From Leifsonia sp. ALI-44-B (lineage in GTDB: Bacteria; Actinomycetota; Actinomycetes; Actinomycetales; Microbacteriaceae), in NCBI RefSeq assembly GCF_001984125.1, contig NZ_MTQL01000005.1:1-64000 (forward strand): a DNA stretch of 64,000 nucleotides, written 5' to 3'. The position numbers and the translations under genes were made by a program. Of this stretch, positions 32,894 through 42,118 are shown one piece after another. The notes under the pieces were generated by a model. The model did not search any database, was not told the DNA's origin, and saw nothing but the letters and a program-made list of their open reading frames with translations. Position 1 is the stretch's first letter. Each line of letters begins with the position of its first letter.

Positions 32894-34780
32894 CTAGAGA
32901 ATGATGATCTCCTTGTCTGTGAACCATGCGTTGTCGATTGCGAAGGCGCGCACGGCTTGTGGGTCGCTCGTATATGCGACAACTGCTAGCGACTCTGAAG
33001 CGCGGCTAGCCGTAACATACATGAGGCGCCTGGTGCGGCTTAGGGACGAGTCTTTACCTTCGGCGGCGTTGGAGATGTCGGTAGTGGTCAGACCTTTGGC
33101 ACCGAGCAGTTTGTCGTAGCTGAACATGAACCCGCCAGCTTCTTGATCGCTGATGACCACCATGACTCGAGGGAACTCCAGACCCTTGACGCCCTGATGA
33201 GTTGCGAATGGAGTCGTTCCAGCGAAGTAGCGCCCGTAGCGCTCTACTTGACTGAAGGATGAGGCGAGGCAGCTCTGCCAGACATCAATCTCGGCGGTCG
33301 AGAATTCGTCGCCACCTTCGGCTTCAGCCGTTAGTAGAGCTGTCTTGATCGAGGTAGTCAACGAGAAGAGACGTGTTTCTTCGAGGACTCCGGCGACCTG
33401 TCCAACTGTCGGAGGCGAGTTGCCTTCCCAAAGGTTTGTCAGTTGGTCGACTGCGGCCTGGCACTCCGAAAGGATCCTTCGCAGGGCTCCCGATTCCGAT
33501 GAAACTTGCTCGAGAAGTTCCCTTCTCATGAGCGGTGAGTTCTCTCGCACAATTCGGGCAATGGTGAACTTGTCTCCGCGCTGATGCGCCTGAATTAAGG
33601 GTCCCACCTGATTCAAGAAGACTTGAAGTTCTGCCACGGAACCATCCAGAACGCTCGTGTTGTCCCCGGGCAGGGATTTCAAGGCGTTCAACAGCTCGGC
33701 GAAGCCGAATCGCTGCGCGGCCATGCTGTGCTCAAGGATCAGACGCTTCACTGCAGGGTTTTTCCCCGTTCGCACATCGTCTATTGCGGGGATGGCCCAG
33801 TCGGCGTCGCCGGTGATCTCAGCCATTTGTTCGGCGGCCGCGGTCTCACTAGCGGCGGTGTCAGAATCCACCCCCGCGACGAACAACCTGACAGTTCCCA
33901 TCCCGCGATCGGCTCGCGACTGCTGCGGATGGTCGTCAACGTCGGCCCGAATGCGATTGCTCAATTCGACAATTCGCTCGGGGCTGCGATGGTTCATTAC
34001 CTTGACCGGTGTTGCCCACGAGGCCGGGATGGAAGTCTCGATGTCGGTCTTGCCTTCGTTGTAAATGCGCTGCATGGTGTCGCCGAATAGCCCTAGTACG
34101 AACCGTCCCTCGTTTTCCTTTGCGACGTGTATGAATGCCTCAAGCAGAGTCTTGTTGGTGTCCTGGCTTTCGTCGATGAAGAGGATTGGATGCCTGTTGA
34201 TGAGGATGTGAGCAAGTGTGGGTTTGCTCGTAAGCAGGTGCGCTGCGAGCTTGATCACCTGAGAGTGATTGAGGGCCGCTTTTTCACGATTCTCGCCCGC
34301 GGGGTTGTAAGTGAACCGGCGGATGCCGTCGATCAACGCGGCACTGGCTCGATCTCGTTCCAATCGGTAGAGCCTGTCCTCCTCTTTTTTGGTGCCGGGC
34401 TTGCTCGAAGACGATTCGAGTTTGGCGATGGAGGCGGCGAGTTCAAGCTTCATCCAGTCGCGAATGTCTTCCTGGAACTCGTTGACGAGATTCCAAGCGA
34501 AGGAATGGATGGTGGAGACGGTGATGAGTGGGTCAAAGTCCAGACGGCTGGAGATCTCGGTGGCGGCGGCATTGGTGAAAGTGATGACGGCGATTTGCTG
34601 TCCCCGCAGGGCCAGGTCGTGCCCTCGCTCCTTCGTGCCGTGTTGAAGGGCCAGGACGAGCGATCGCGTTTTGCCTGATCCGGCGCCAGCGTAGAGGAAG
34701 AACGATCGCGCAACGCCGGGCGCAAGGCACTGGGCGATGTCGATATCGACCCTGTCGTCGACGGAAGGGTCAGTTGACAT
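32894..34780 (-). CDS. gajB: UvrD-like helicase, Gabija GajB-type
   Basis: A 628-aa superfamily 1 helicase with the Walker A motif YAGAGSGKTRSL, motif Ia AVITFTNAAATEIS, Walker B ILFIDESQDTNK, the motif V-like region ATHQGVKGLEFPRVMVV and motif VI RTRRLMYVTASRA. The ATG at 34780 overlaps the stop of the upstream OLD gene by 11 nt. An OLD-TOPRIM protein followed by a UvrD helicase is the Gabija arrangement, where GajB senses DNA ends or nucleotides and activates GajA. Gene symbol by synteny and motifs only. Confidence 0.8.
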   Translation of the reverse strand: MSTDPSVDDRVDIDIAQCLAPGVARSFFLYAGAGSGKTRSLVLALQHGTKERGHDLALRGQQIAVITFTNAAATEISSRLDFDPLITVSTIHSFAWNLVNEFQEDIRDWMKLELAASIAKLESSSSKPGTKKEEDRLYRLERDRASAALIDGIRRFTYNPAGENREKAALNHSQVIKLAAHLLTSKPTLAHILINRHPILFIDESQDTNKTLLEAFIHVAKENEGRFVLGLFGDTMQRIYNEGKTDIETSIPASWATPVKVMNHRSPERIVELSNRIRADVDDHPQQSRADRGMGTVRLFVAGVDSDTAASETAAAEQMAEITGDADWAIPAIDDVRTGKNPAVKRLILEHSMAAQRFGFAELLNALKSLPGDNTSVLDGSVAELQVFLNQVGPLIQAHQRGDKFTIARIVRENSPLMRRELLEQVSSESGALRRILSECQAAVDQLTNLWEGNSPPTVGQVAGVLEETRLFSLTTSIKTALLTAEAEGGDEFSTAEIDVWQSCLASSFSQVERYGRYFAGTTPFATHQGVKGLEFPRVMVVISDQEAGGFMFSYDKLLGAKGLTTTDISNAAEGKDSSLSRTRRLMYVTASRASESLAVVAYTSDPQAVRAFAIDNAWFTDKEIIIL

Positions 34781-37157
34781 CGGTGCCACCGTCGATGTTG
34801 AGTTCCTGCTTCTTTAGGCGGTCTTCGAGCCAGCTCAGCCCCTCGTCGATGTAGTGAGGCGGCTTCATGGTCTCGAAATCGGCCGACACCATGATGTCCA
34901 GGGCGAGTTCCGCTTTGCTGCCGGTTTTGAGCGCCGCATGGAGCTTCTCGGCAGCTGATTTCACGTTAGTTTCAGTTGCAAGGATGTCGCTGAACTTTTT
35001 TGTCAACCCAGCGCCTGTGAGTCCTTGGAAGAAGGCAACATTCTCGAAGGCAAGGGCATCTTCGAACGTGCTCGGTAGGGCTTCTTCCGACTTCGTGCCA
35101 AGCGACACCGCCACCGGCGTTTGGTATGCGAACCGCACTGCATACTGGCCATCGCCCTTCTTAATCTTGGTTTCCGCTTCCGCGTCCAGGAGAGAATCCA
35201 CATCGGTCTGTATGTCCGACCAGTTCTTCAGCGTCGGATTCCCGCTGATCTGCTCCGCGCCCCTTTGTGTGGGCTCGTTCGGGCCGCTCTTGGACTTGGG
35301 ATCAAGGTCCGTCACGACCAAGGTTGGGATCTTTAGGGCGTCGATCAGCGGCTGCAGGCGGTGAGCATGGCTGCCACCAATCTCGAGCATCGTCACATAG
35401 GCCTGATACAGGGCCGGGTGATGGTTCTTGATGAATAGGGGAACGAGCATTTTCTCCGCACTGCCCTCGACCAAGATCAGCGCGTCAGCGAAGAAGATGT
35501 CGGCGTGCTGAACGCGGAGGTATCGCGTGACAAAGCGCTGCGTGTCCGTTGTGGTGCCGTACGTCAAGTCCACGTTGATGACGTTCGACGTAGGGACATC
35601 GGCCCCGTGGGCACCAGCTTGGAGCCTGCGAAAATATCGCAGACTTTCGTATGGCAACTCGTGCGCGATGTGGCTCGAGTGCGTGCTGATGACGAGTTGC
35701 GTCGTAAGTTCTGGCTTGTCGAGGAGATCCGCGTGGTTGCGGAGCACGTCGAATGCTTTCTTCGCGAACACCTGCTGGACCTGAACGTGCAGGTGCGCTT
35801 CGGGCTCCTCAATGAGGACGAGGTGGATTGGCTGAATGAATTCGTCCGAGGTGGGTTTGGCTGCCTTGCCGACACGCAGCCATCGATCGCGGAAGCTCAT
35901 GAGACGAAAGACCATCGAGATCAGATTCTGGTAGCCGAGCCCGTTTTGGCCTTCGGGCAAGTACATCTCGCTAGTGATTGGTCCACCGGCTCTTTCCAGC
36001 TCGAAGGAGACAGCTGACTCGTGCCTAAGACTCTCCGAGGCGCTCAGCTTGGAGGCCACTCGGATTCGCGGGTCAGTGACACCCGGGTAGCTCAGGTCCG
36101 CCATCTCATCAAAGGCGACTTTGAATGCTTGCTTGAGCCTGTCGTCAAATTCCTTTTGAGCTATGGCAATCGTCTCGAGTGCATCAAGGTCCTCTGGGCC
36201 CGGATTCTCGGCTGGATCGAGGTGCTTGGTGTAGTAGTCGCTCAACTGCCGAGACAGCTTTGCTGTGTCAGAAATCCGACCTGACGCTACGTCTGCCGAT
36301 GACTCGCTGGCGTCGCCAAGACCCCGCTGTGCGTTGATCTCATCGATGAGAACAATGTTCGCGAGAGGATTCGACGCGAGGGGCAGCGCGTCTTCCGGCA
36401 GGTCCTGCACGCATGCACGGTCATCCTTCGGAGGCAGAAACTGAAAGGGATCGAGCACATAGTGGCGCAGCTCGAGGTGAGTCTGAAAGTGTTTCGACAG
36501 GAAGTCGATCAGGTCATCTGGCCAGAGGGAGAGATCACCCGCCCCCCGGATCCCTTTTCGCTGTTGGCCCGTCCCCGCGGCGGGTTCATCGGTCGATCCA
36601 TCGCGAGCAGATCTGTCCGCGACGGGGTCTCCTCCCACAGCAATCGCCGTCTGGCTCAACGCGGCGTTGAGTGTTGTCGGCAAGGGCACAGGGACGCGCC
36701 ACGCCTGCTTCAGCGCCTGCGTGGCCCCCCAGGCATCGTGGAAAGCGCGAGCAAGGTACTCCTCGTCCTTCAATTGCATTGCGAAGCGAACCCCCACCAG
36801 GCCGCCGGTCCAATCAAGGGTGGGAATTAGGGAACTTACACGATGCACCTCGTCATCCTCGACGTGGAGCCAAACGTCGAGGCTGGGTAACAGGCGGGCC
36901 CAGGTTCCGGCAGGCGTGACGGCAGGGTTCGATGCCCAGTCAACGCCGATTTCATTGACTTCTTGCCAACGGGAAAGAGTCAGATCGTTCTTGTTGAAGG
37001 CCGAAATGCCCTGTTTGAGGAAAGAGCGGAGCGCGATCAATGCCGACGTCTTACCGCTGTTGTTCGCCCCGACAAGGAGCGTCGTTCTTTCCGCGAAATC
37101 CAGCCGTACCGAAGCCAACTTGCGGAAGTTCCGGATCTCGACAGCCTTAATGCGCAT
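34770..37157 (-). CDS. gajA: OLD-family ATPase-nuclease, Gabija GajA-type
   Basis: The 795-aa N-terminal ABC ATPase starts IKAVEIRNFRKLASVRLDF, with Walker A LVGANNSGKTSAL, signature-like LPEGQNGLGYQNLISMV, Walker B LVLIEEPEAHLH and the H-loop ISTHSSHIA. The C-terminal TOPRIM domain has ILVEGSAEKMLVPLF, LEIGGSHAH and VVTDLDPKSKSG. Class 2 OLD proteins cut or nick DNA. It is longer than typical GajA (about 580 residues), with extra sequence between Walker A and the signature (residues ~120-330) that may recognise a different trigger. Translationally coupled with the helicase. Confidence 0.82.
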   Translation of the reverse strand: MRIKAVEIRNFRKLASVRLDFAERTTLLVGANNSGKTSALIALRSFLKQGISAFNKNDLTLSRWQEVNEIGVDWASNPAVTPAGTWARLLPSLDVWLHVEDDEVHRVSSLIPTLDWTGGLVGVRFAMQLKDEEYLARAFHDAWGATQALKQAWRVPVPLPTTLNAALSQTAIAVGGDPVADRSARDGSTDEPAAGTGQQRKGIRGAGDLSLWPDDLIDFLSKHFQTHLELRHYVLDPFQFLPPKDDRACVQDLPEDALPLASNPLANIVLIDEINAQRGLGDASESSADVASGRISDTAKLSRQLSDYYTKHLDPAENPGPEDLDALETIAIAQKEFDDRLKQAFKVAFDEMADLSYPGVTDPRIRVASKLSASESLRHESAVSFELERAGGPITSEMYLPEGQNGLGYQNLISMVFRLMSFRDRWLRVGKAAKPTSDEFIQPIHLVLIEEPEAHLHVQVQQVFAKKAFDVLRNHADLLDKPELTTQLVISTHSSHIAHELPYESLRYFRRLQAGAHGADVPTSNVINVDLTYGTTTDTQRFVTRYLRVQHADIFFADALILVEGSAEKMLVPLFIKNHHPALYQAYVTMLEIGGSHAHRLQPLIDALKIPTLVVTDLDPKSKSGPNEPTQRGAEQISGNPTLKNWSDIQTDVDSLLDAEAETKIKKGDGQYAVRFAYQTPVAVSLGTKSEEALPSTFEDALAFENVAFFQGLTGAGLTKKFSDILATETNVKSAAEKLHAALKTGSKAELALDIMVSADFETMKPPHYIDEGLSWLEDRLKKQELNIDGGTDVN

Positions 37158-37273
37158 GCCTCATGTTGGCATAGGTGAAGATCAGACTTGAGTTATTTGA
37201 TCCAGGCAACGCGCACCCGGCCGCGCCTTCCGATGCGACCGCACGTTGCGCGTTTCATTTCGCGCCGACCAGC

Positions 37274-37317
37274 TGTCTCGAAACATTGGTGTGTCGAAAC
37301 GCATGGGTTGAGAGACA
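37274..37317 (+). repeat. Family-2 site (16 + 28 bp)
   Basis: The left half-site is TGTCTCGAAACATTGG. The core starts TGTGTCGAAACGCATG and ends GTTGAGAGACA. It lies 117 bp beyond the start of the OLD gene, so the Gabija-like pair is enclosed by direct copies at 32596 and 37274. Confidence 0.78.
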
Positions 37318-37456
37318 AGTTTGTGCTTGTCTCAGAGGCTGATCTAGCGCGACGATTCCCTGATCTTCGATAGGCCGTGGGCCTATTGTCGGTCTCAGAT
37401 GGAGTTTCGGGGATTAACTAGGCACGTCATCTCGCTGGCGGGAGTACGTTACCGGC

Positions 37457-37855
37457 ATGAGCATCGATAGGGAGACAAGCGCCCGCGCGGGCCTGCAGGC
37501 ATGCGACAACTCGATTCGGTTCGGAAGTGCCCTCATTGTCTCGGAGCTGCGAGAGGTTCTCGGCGCGAAACTTGTTGCCTACATCGGCAACGTTTCCCAC
37601 ACATGGTCGGTGCGCGAATGGGCAGACGGCGATCGGGCGCCAAGCACAGAGATCGTCCAGCGGCTTCGGGTTGCGTACTATGCGGCTGGCTTGCTCTACG
37701 AACGCGAGGGGAAAGCCACGATACAGTCCTGGTTCCAAGGCTTGAATTCGCAGCTAGACGACAATGCGCCTGCGCGTCTTCTGCGCGATGAACCTCTCGA
37801 TATCGTCGGCCCACGGGGGGTCGCCGCGGCACGCGCTTTCCCGGCGGCTGGTTAG
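37457..37855 (+). CDS. Xre/ParS-type antitoxin homologue, solitary
   Basis: A 132-aa protein. The region from VAYIGNVSHTWSVREWADGD to SWFQGLNSQLDDNAPARLLRDE aligns along its length with the antitoxin at 38048 (VASLAGSKD... to AWFIGANPWLDYDTPITAIRED). It has an HTH-like first half and the Xre/MbcA/ParS C-terminal toxin-binding domain. No RES toxin follows it, so it may be a solitary or leftover antitoxin. The ATG is preceded by only a weak Shine-Dalgarno. Confidence 0.65.
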   Translation: MSIDRETSARAGLQACDNSIRFGSALIVSELREVLGAKLVAYIGNVSHTWSVREWADGDRAPSTEIVQRLRVAYYAAGLLYEREGKATIQSWFQGLNSQLDDNAPARLLRDEPLDIVGPRGVAAARAFPAAG

Positions 37856-38047
37856 AGGCGGGGGAGGGCTGAGGCCGCTGGCGAACCGGGGGACTATGGG
37901 GAAAGGGTGCGCGGTGTCCATCGCTGGCTTGGGGGTCAGTCAGCACCTCGTCGGTATCCCGCATCTCAACCTTGATGGTGTAAATATAGTGGTTTATCCG
38001 TGTGAAGCGAGTAGTATTGGGTCACGCCACCAGGATCGAGGGTCACC

Positions 38048-38431
38048 ATGACAGACACGACGCACGTTGCCACAGCGCACACGCGGACGCTCAAGCTGGA
38101 TATCCGGGAGATCACTCGGCGCCTCAACGGTTCTCTCGGTGGCACGCTTGTTGCCTCTCTCGCCGGAAGTAAAGACGCGAAGCTTCCCTACCGGTGGGCC
38201 AAAATCGACGGCCCTGCTCCAAAAAACGAGGCGATGCGGCGCCTGCAATTCGCCTACGAGCAATGGACGCGGCTCGCGGAGACCGAAGGTGAACACGTGG
38301 CCCGGGCGTGGTTTATTGGCGCAAATCCGTGGTTGGACTACGACACTCCCATCACCGCGATTCGAGAGGATCGATTCAAGGATGCAGGCAAGGCCGCCCA
38401 GGCGGTCCTCGATGATTCGTTCTCTGGTTGA
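38048..38431 (+). CDS. Xre/ParS-type antitoxin of a RES toxin pair
   Basis: A 127-aa protein with an HTH-like N-terminal half and a C-terminal ParS/MbcA-like domain (EHVARAWFIGANPWLDYDTP). It probably binds the RES toxin and represses its own promoter. The stop TGA shares a base with the toxin ATG (TGATG), so the pair is translationally coupled. It is preceded by a 190-bp gap with an AT-rich patch around 37980 that may be the promoter. Confidence 0.75.
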   Translation: MTDTTHVATAHTRTLKLDIREITRRLNGSLGGTLVASLAGSKDAKLPYRWAKIDGPAPKNEAMRRLQFAYEQWTRLAETEGEHVARAWFIGANPWLDYDTPITAIREDRFKDAGKAAQAVLDDSFSG

Positions 38432-39219
38432 TGGCGCTTTGTAACGTCACCGGGTTGGAGCTCGTCGAGGGGCCCAGACCTGGAAACTACCGCATTGCCC
38501 GCAGCTCTTACGGTCCCCTCGCGCCTAAAGAGCGAGAGACCGAGGCGGATGGAACTCTCGACACCGCCGCTTGGAGCCGTTTCGACACCGTTGGTCACAC
38601 CCTTTATACGACGGATGATCGATTGACGTCCTTCATGGAGCTTCTCGCCCCGTATCGGACCGAGATCAATGGGGCTCGTCGTGCGCTGCAGAGAGACGCG
38701 GACGCGATGGGGATCCCGCTCGATGAGTACTGGGCAATGGTTGTCGAGGACTGGGACCAGGCGGGCACGATGCGTGCCCGCTGGCTGCCCCGGGCATGGC
38801 GGGACGGCCGGACGATCTATTGCGTTGACTACCCGCAAGGATGGTGGGTGGACATCATGTCCATCAGCACCCTCACCGCTCTGTCCCGTCATCTAGAGGA
38901 GGAACTGGCGGAGCTGGGCATAACGGGTGGGCTAACTGTCGCGCACGTCACCGCCGATGACCGGGCTGTAACGACGCTGCTGGCCCGCTGGCTACGAGAC
39001 ACCGCAACCTTGTTCGACGGCACTCAGCCGCTGGGTATCCGATTCATTTCAAAGCATGGGCACCCAGCTGGTGGGACTGGCACTTGCTGGGCGTACTGGA
39101 TGCGTGCGACCGATGCTGGCCTCGATGAGCCAGTTACTGTCACCGATGAATCGCCCATCAACGAACACGACGTTGACCTGAAGACCGCGCAAGAGTTCTG
39201 CAAGATCTGGACGCGGTAA
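38431..39219 (+). CDS. RES-domain toxin
   Basis: A 262-aa protein with RES-type features: an N-terminal NYRIARSSYGPLAPKERE (Arg/Tyr), WSRFDTVGHTLYTTDDRLTSFMELLAPYR (the conserved Tyr and Glu positions) and a hydrophobic C-terminal half. RES toxins degrade NAD+ by ADP-ribosyl chemistry or phosphorolysis. Its position directly after a ParS-type antitoxin supports the call. It is longer than the usual 150-200 residues, so it carries an extra C-terminal region of unknown role. Confidence 0.65.
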   Translation: MALCNVTGLELVEGPRPGNYRIARSSYGPLAPKERETEADGTLDTAAWSRFDTVGHTLYTTDDRLTSFMELLAPYRTEINGARRALQRDADAMGIPLDEYWAMVVEDWDQAGTMRARWLPRAWRDGRTIYCVDYPQGWWVDIMSISTLTALSRHLEEELAELGITGGLTVAHVTADDRAVTTLLARWLRDTATLFDGTQPLGIRFISKHGHPAGGTGTCWAYWMRATDAGLDEPVTVTDESPINEHDVDLKTAQEFCKIWTR

Positions 39220-39358
39220 CTGGCTGTTCTCTCCGGTGGGGTTTTCGAGCTCCTCGAGGAGAACGGTGAGCTGACTTCACGGCAATTGTGCAACAGCTTG
39301 TCGCACAATTCGTTTGGTGTGAGGGAACCAGGAAACGTGAAGTGTTGCAGCGGAGGAG

Positions 39359-39688
39359 TTACTTCTCGTCGGGTTCGGGAACGAGCCGTAGCCCGCCCGT
39401 GCGGTTCGCGATTTCGAGCAGTGCTTCGACCCACGTCTTGTTGAGGGGCCCGGCAGGGAATGCGTCGTAGCTGAAGTAGAGAGACGCGGCGCTGGAGAGC
39501 CATACAGTGCCGTATTTCCCCTCTCCGCCTTCGAGTGCCACATCTCCTCCGACGAGCGGTTCGTCGCCCCAGCTGAAAGTGAACCGTTCGTCACGGCGCA
39601 GTTTCGTCATGATCGCAACCTGCAGGTGTCGCAGGCCGCGGTCTTCGATTTCGATGGCCGGGGCGATCCCGTAGATGACCTTTCCCAT
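39359..39688 (-). CDS. Small conserved protein, MGKLxYxGT family (paralogue 1, diverged)
   Basis: A 109-aa protein starting MGKVIYGIAPAIEIEDRGLR. It aligns with 42115, 43463 and 44431 through the core HLQVAIMTKLRRDERFTFSW, an IWLH-like strand (TVWLSSAASLYFSY), NKTWVEALLEIAN and a C-terminal VPEP. I associate this family (DUF7882-like) with Microbacteriaceae; function unknown. It is the most diverged copy and has no partner gene. An upstream ATG at 39712 is less likely because the others all start at MG. Confidence 0.7.
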   Translation of the reverse strand: MGKVIYGIAPAIEIEDRGLRHLQVAIMTKLRRDERFTFSWGDEPLVGGDVALEGGEGKYGTVWLSSAASLYFSYDAFPAGPLNKTWVEALLEIANRTGGLRLVPEPDEK

Positions 39689-39995
39689 GGTGGTTTTCTT
39701 CCCCTTAGACAAGAGCCGGTGATTTTCTGACTGAGGGACGTTATCAAGACTTTCATCGGCGAGGGAAACGGGGGAGTGGCGTTCGGCGGGCTGAGGCGGT
39801 ACTTACCGGGGGATGGCAGACGCCGCAACAGGAAAGGCTGAGTGACGCTGATCGCCGTGATTGGAGGCCTCTCGACTCAGTTCTTGAGATGACGCTACCG
39901 GACGCCGCGAGGGACGGTGATTCTGTCGATGCCTGTTAGCAGCTTCATATTGTCCCCCGGATTGGGTGATCACCTCGAGTGTTTTGCTCCGGGAG

Positions 39996-41111
39996 CTAGA
40001 TGCTTCGACGATCCGCGACGATGGGGCAATCGAACGGGTCGCGCGCCCCGAGGCCCGCTTGGTTGATGTAGCGGATCACGATCGCGTAGGACGCCAACAG
40101 GGATGTTTGTGTGTAGGTGACACCGTGTTCGGCACAGTACTTCGCGATGATCGGCGCCGCGTGCCGCAGGTTGGGGCGGGGCATCGAGGGGAACAGGTGG
40201 TGCTCGATTTGGTAGTTGAGGCCGCCCATGAGCGTGTCGACAGCGCGACCTCCTCGAATATTGCGGGACATGAGTACTTGCCGGCGGAGGAAGTCCACCC
40301 GAGCGGTCGGCGGGACGATGGGCATGCCTTTATGGTTCGGTGCGAATGATGCACCCATGTACACGCCGAACAGGCCGAGTTGAACGCCGAGGAACGCGAA
40401 CGCGATGCCGGGGGAGAGGACAAGGAACACCACCGTTACGAACCCGCCGATGCGGATACCGAGGAATGCGATCTCAACCCAGCGCCGCTTCACGGGTGCG
40501 CGTTGGGTGATGCGTTGAATGCTGGACACATGGAGCGCAATGCCCTCGAGGAGCAGGAGGGGAAAGAAGAACGCACCCTGATGGGCGATCAGCCACCGTG
40601 CGATCGGGGGTCGTTCGCGCGCAGCTTGAGCGGGGGTGACCGCGATGATCGGGAGATCCAGGTCCGGGTCTGAGCCATCCTTGTTGGGGTTGGCGTGATG
40701 TTTGGTGTGTTTGTGTTGCCACCACCCGTAGCTGAGCCCGACGAAGAGGTCGGCGATGATTAGGCTGGCCCAGTCGTTCCACCGCCCGGAGCGGAAGATC
40801 TGGCGGTGCGCGGCGTCGTGCCCGAGGAACGCGATCTGGGTGAAGAGAACCGCGAAACCGGCGGCGACGAAGAGCTGCCACCAGGTGTCCCCGAGCAGGA
40901 TGAAACCGGTGATGGCTCCGGTGAGAAGCGCGGGCGCCGCGATCAGTCGAACCCAGTAATGGGTGTAGCGGCGTCGAAGAAGGCCGGCTTCTTGGATCTC
41001 TCGCGCGAGACCGGTGAATAAATTTCCCCCAGCACCGGCCGGCGTCTGCTGAGAGCTGGGGTCCCGCGGTTTCGTCGCGATGATTCTAGGGGAGGGGTGT
41101 GTGGAGTTCAT
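39996..41111 (-). CDS. Fatty-acid desaturase (acyl-CoA/lipid type)
   Basis: An integral membrane di-iron desaturase with three histidine boxes: HDAAHRQ, HKHTKHHANP, and QIEHHLFP near the C-terminus. Hydrophobic segments flank the boxes. The Q-x-x-H-H third box is typical of actinobacterial linoleoyl-CoA/Delta-type desaturases. The ATG at 41111 has GAGG upstream; 41150 is an alternative. It introduces a double bond in membrane acyl chains. It is monocistronic, with ~280 bp of unexplained DNA downstream and ~345 bp upstream showing no gene. Confidence 0.9.
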   Translation of the reverse strand: MNSTHPSPRIIATKPRDPSSQQTPAGAGGNLFTGLAREIQEAGLLRRRYTHYWVRLIAAPALLTGAITGFILLGDTWWQLFVAAGFAVLFTQIAFLGHDAAHRQIFRSGRWNDWASLIIADLFVGLSYGWWQHKHTKHHANPNKDGSDPDLDLPIIAVTPAQAARERPPIARWLIAHQGAFFFPLLLLEGIALHVSSIQRITQRAPVKRRWVEIAFLGIRIGGFVTVVFLVLSPGIAFAFLGVQLGLFGVYMGASFAPNHKGMPIVPPTARVDFLRRQVLMSRNIRGGRAVDTLMGGLNYQIEHHLFPSMPRPNLRHAAPIIAKYCAEHGVTYTQTSLLASYAIVIRYINQAGLGARDPFDCPIVADRRSI

Positions 41112-41457
41112 TGCGTGCCTCGGTTCCGGCGGCATCCGCACCGAAAACACTCTGTCCCCGTCGCCGTCATCCCGAAAGGTTAACTCCTGCTCACCAGGCC
41201 TGTTGCTGCCTCGCTATTTCAGTTTCGGCGTGCATCTATCGTCCGCTTATGCGCCTTAACCTCAGGCACAGGTGCCCCTTTTGGAGGTTGGTTCCAAAAC
41301 GGCATGACCCCGGCAAACGGATATTTTCAGCTCGGCGCTAGGCCTGACTTCGGCTTGGCGAAACAAGGGCCCGTAGGCACTCCGGGAGGAAACTGGCTCG
41401 GGGGCAGGTAAAAGCAAGCGGGTTGCCTAATGGCGGCGGAGCGCGTTGCATAGGACG

Positions 41458-41796
41458 ATGGAACGCATTTCTTACGCAGCAGAGAACGTCAGGACCGGCA
41501 CAGAAATATCGCGTGCTGTTCTCGCGTACGCGGAGTGCCTTGCGCGCCACGGAACGTCCGCGACCGTCGACATTCCGATACGAGGTGAGGACGGAACCGA
41601 CTCTCGAGCGAACATTCTCCTGGGGCCGGCGAGCCAGCTCATTGCCGAAAAATATGACGACGACCAACCAGAGATCGTTGACGCAGCGCTCGTCGAAAAG
41701 ATCCGCGACAACATGAGACGACTCGAGGGCGGACCGGCTCAGCCGTTAGATCTTCACGACCCCGATAATCTGAATATTTACGAGGATCTCGCCTAA
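41458..41796 (+). CDS. Hypothetical protein
   Basis: A 112-aa acidic protein starting MERISYAAENVRTGTEISRA, behind AGGACG. The middle reads VDIPIRGEDGTDSRANILLGPASQL, and a C-terminal helix is followed by LDLHDPDNLNIYEDLA. The family is not recognised. It stands alone ahead of the convergent paired small genes and may share their regulation, since similar acidic small proteins occur beside them. Confidence 0.65.
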   Translation: MERISYAAENVRTGTEISRAVLAYAECLARHGTSATVDIPIRGEDGTDSRANILLGPASQLIAEKYDDDQPEIVDAALVEKIRDNMRRLEGGPAQPLDLHDPDNLNIYEDLA

Positions 41797-41821
41797 CCGC
41801 GTTGATTATGGCCGGTTCGGT

Positions 41822-42118
41822 CTATTGTGAATCTTCGTGGTCCTGCTCGGAGAGCGTGTGGCTTGCTCCGTCGAGGGTGCCGGGGCCGGCGTTGATATCG
41901 CCGGTGGTCTCGTCGACGTTGATATCAGCGACGGTGATGCCGATTCCTGGGGTGATGAGGAGATCCACGGGTTGAGGCTTGCCTTCGCCGAAGTTCGCGC
42001 GTAACCAGAACGGCTTGTTTTTGGAGAGGCCGTTTTCTATTTCCGTTCGAACGTGCGCTGCGGTGGTGTTCGGGAGCGTGTACGACTTCCCGAGATAGTC
42101 GATTTCGACTCTTTTCAT
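41822..42118 (-). CDS. Small partner protein of the MGKLxYxGT family (type B, copy 1)
   Basis: A 98-aa protein starting MKRVEIDYLGKSYTLPNTTA, with a strand pair (FWLRANF, VDLLITPGIGITV) and an acidic tail. The LLITPGIGITV segment aligns with VLVTPATNVVI of the product at 43874. In both places it follows an MGKLxYxGT gene; here the ATG overlaps the upstream stop by 4 nt. The two proteins probably act together; role unknown. Confidence 0.7.
   Translation of the reverse strand: MKRVEIDYLGKSYTLPNTTAAHVRTEIENGLSKNKPFWLRANFGEGKPQPVDLLITPGIGITVADINVDETTGDINAGPGTLDGASHTLSEQDHEDSQ

Noticed and set aside
37457-37855. The first antitoxin homologue as a phage repressor
   Set aside because: It aligns with the RES-linked antitoxin along its whole length, including the toxin-binding C-terminal part.
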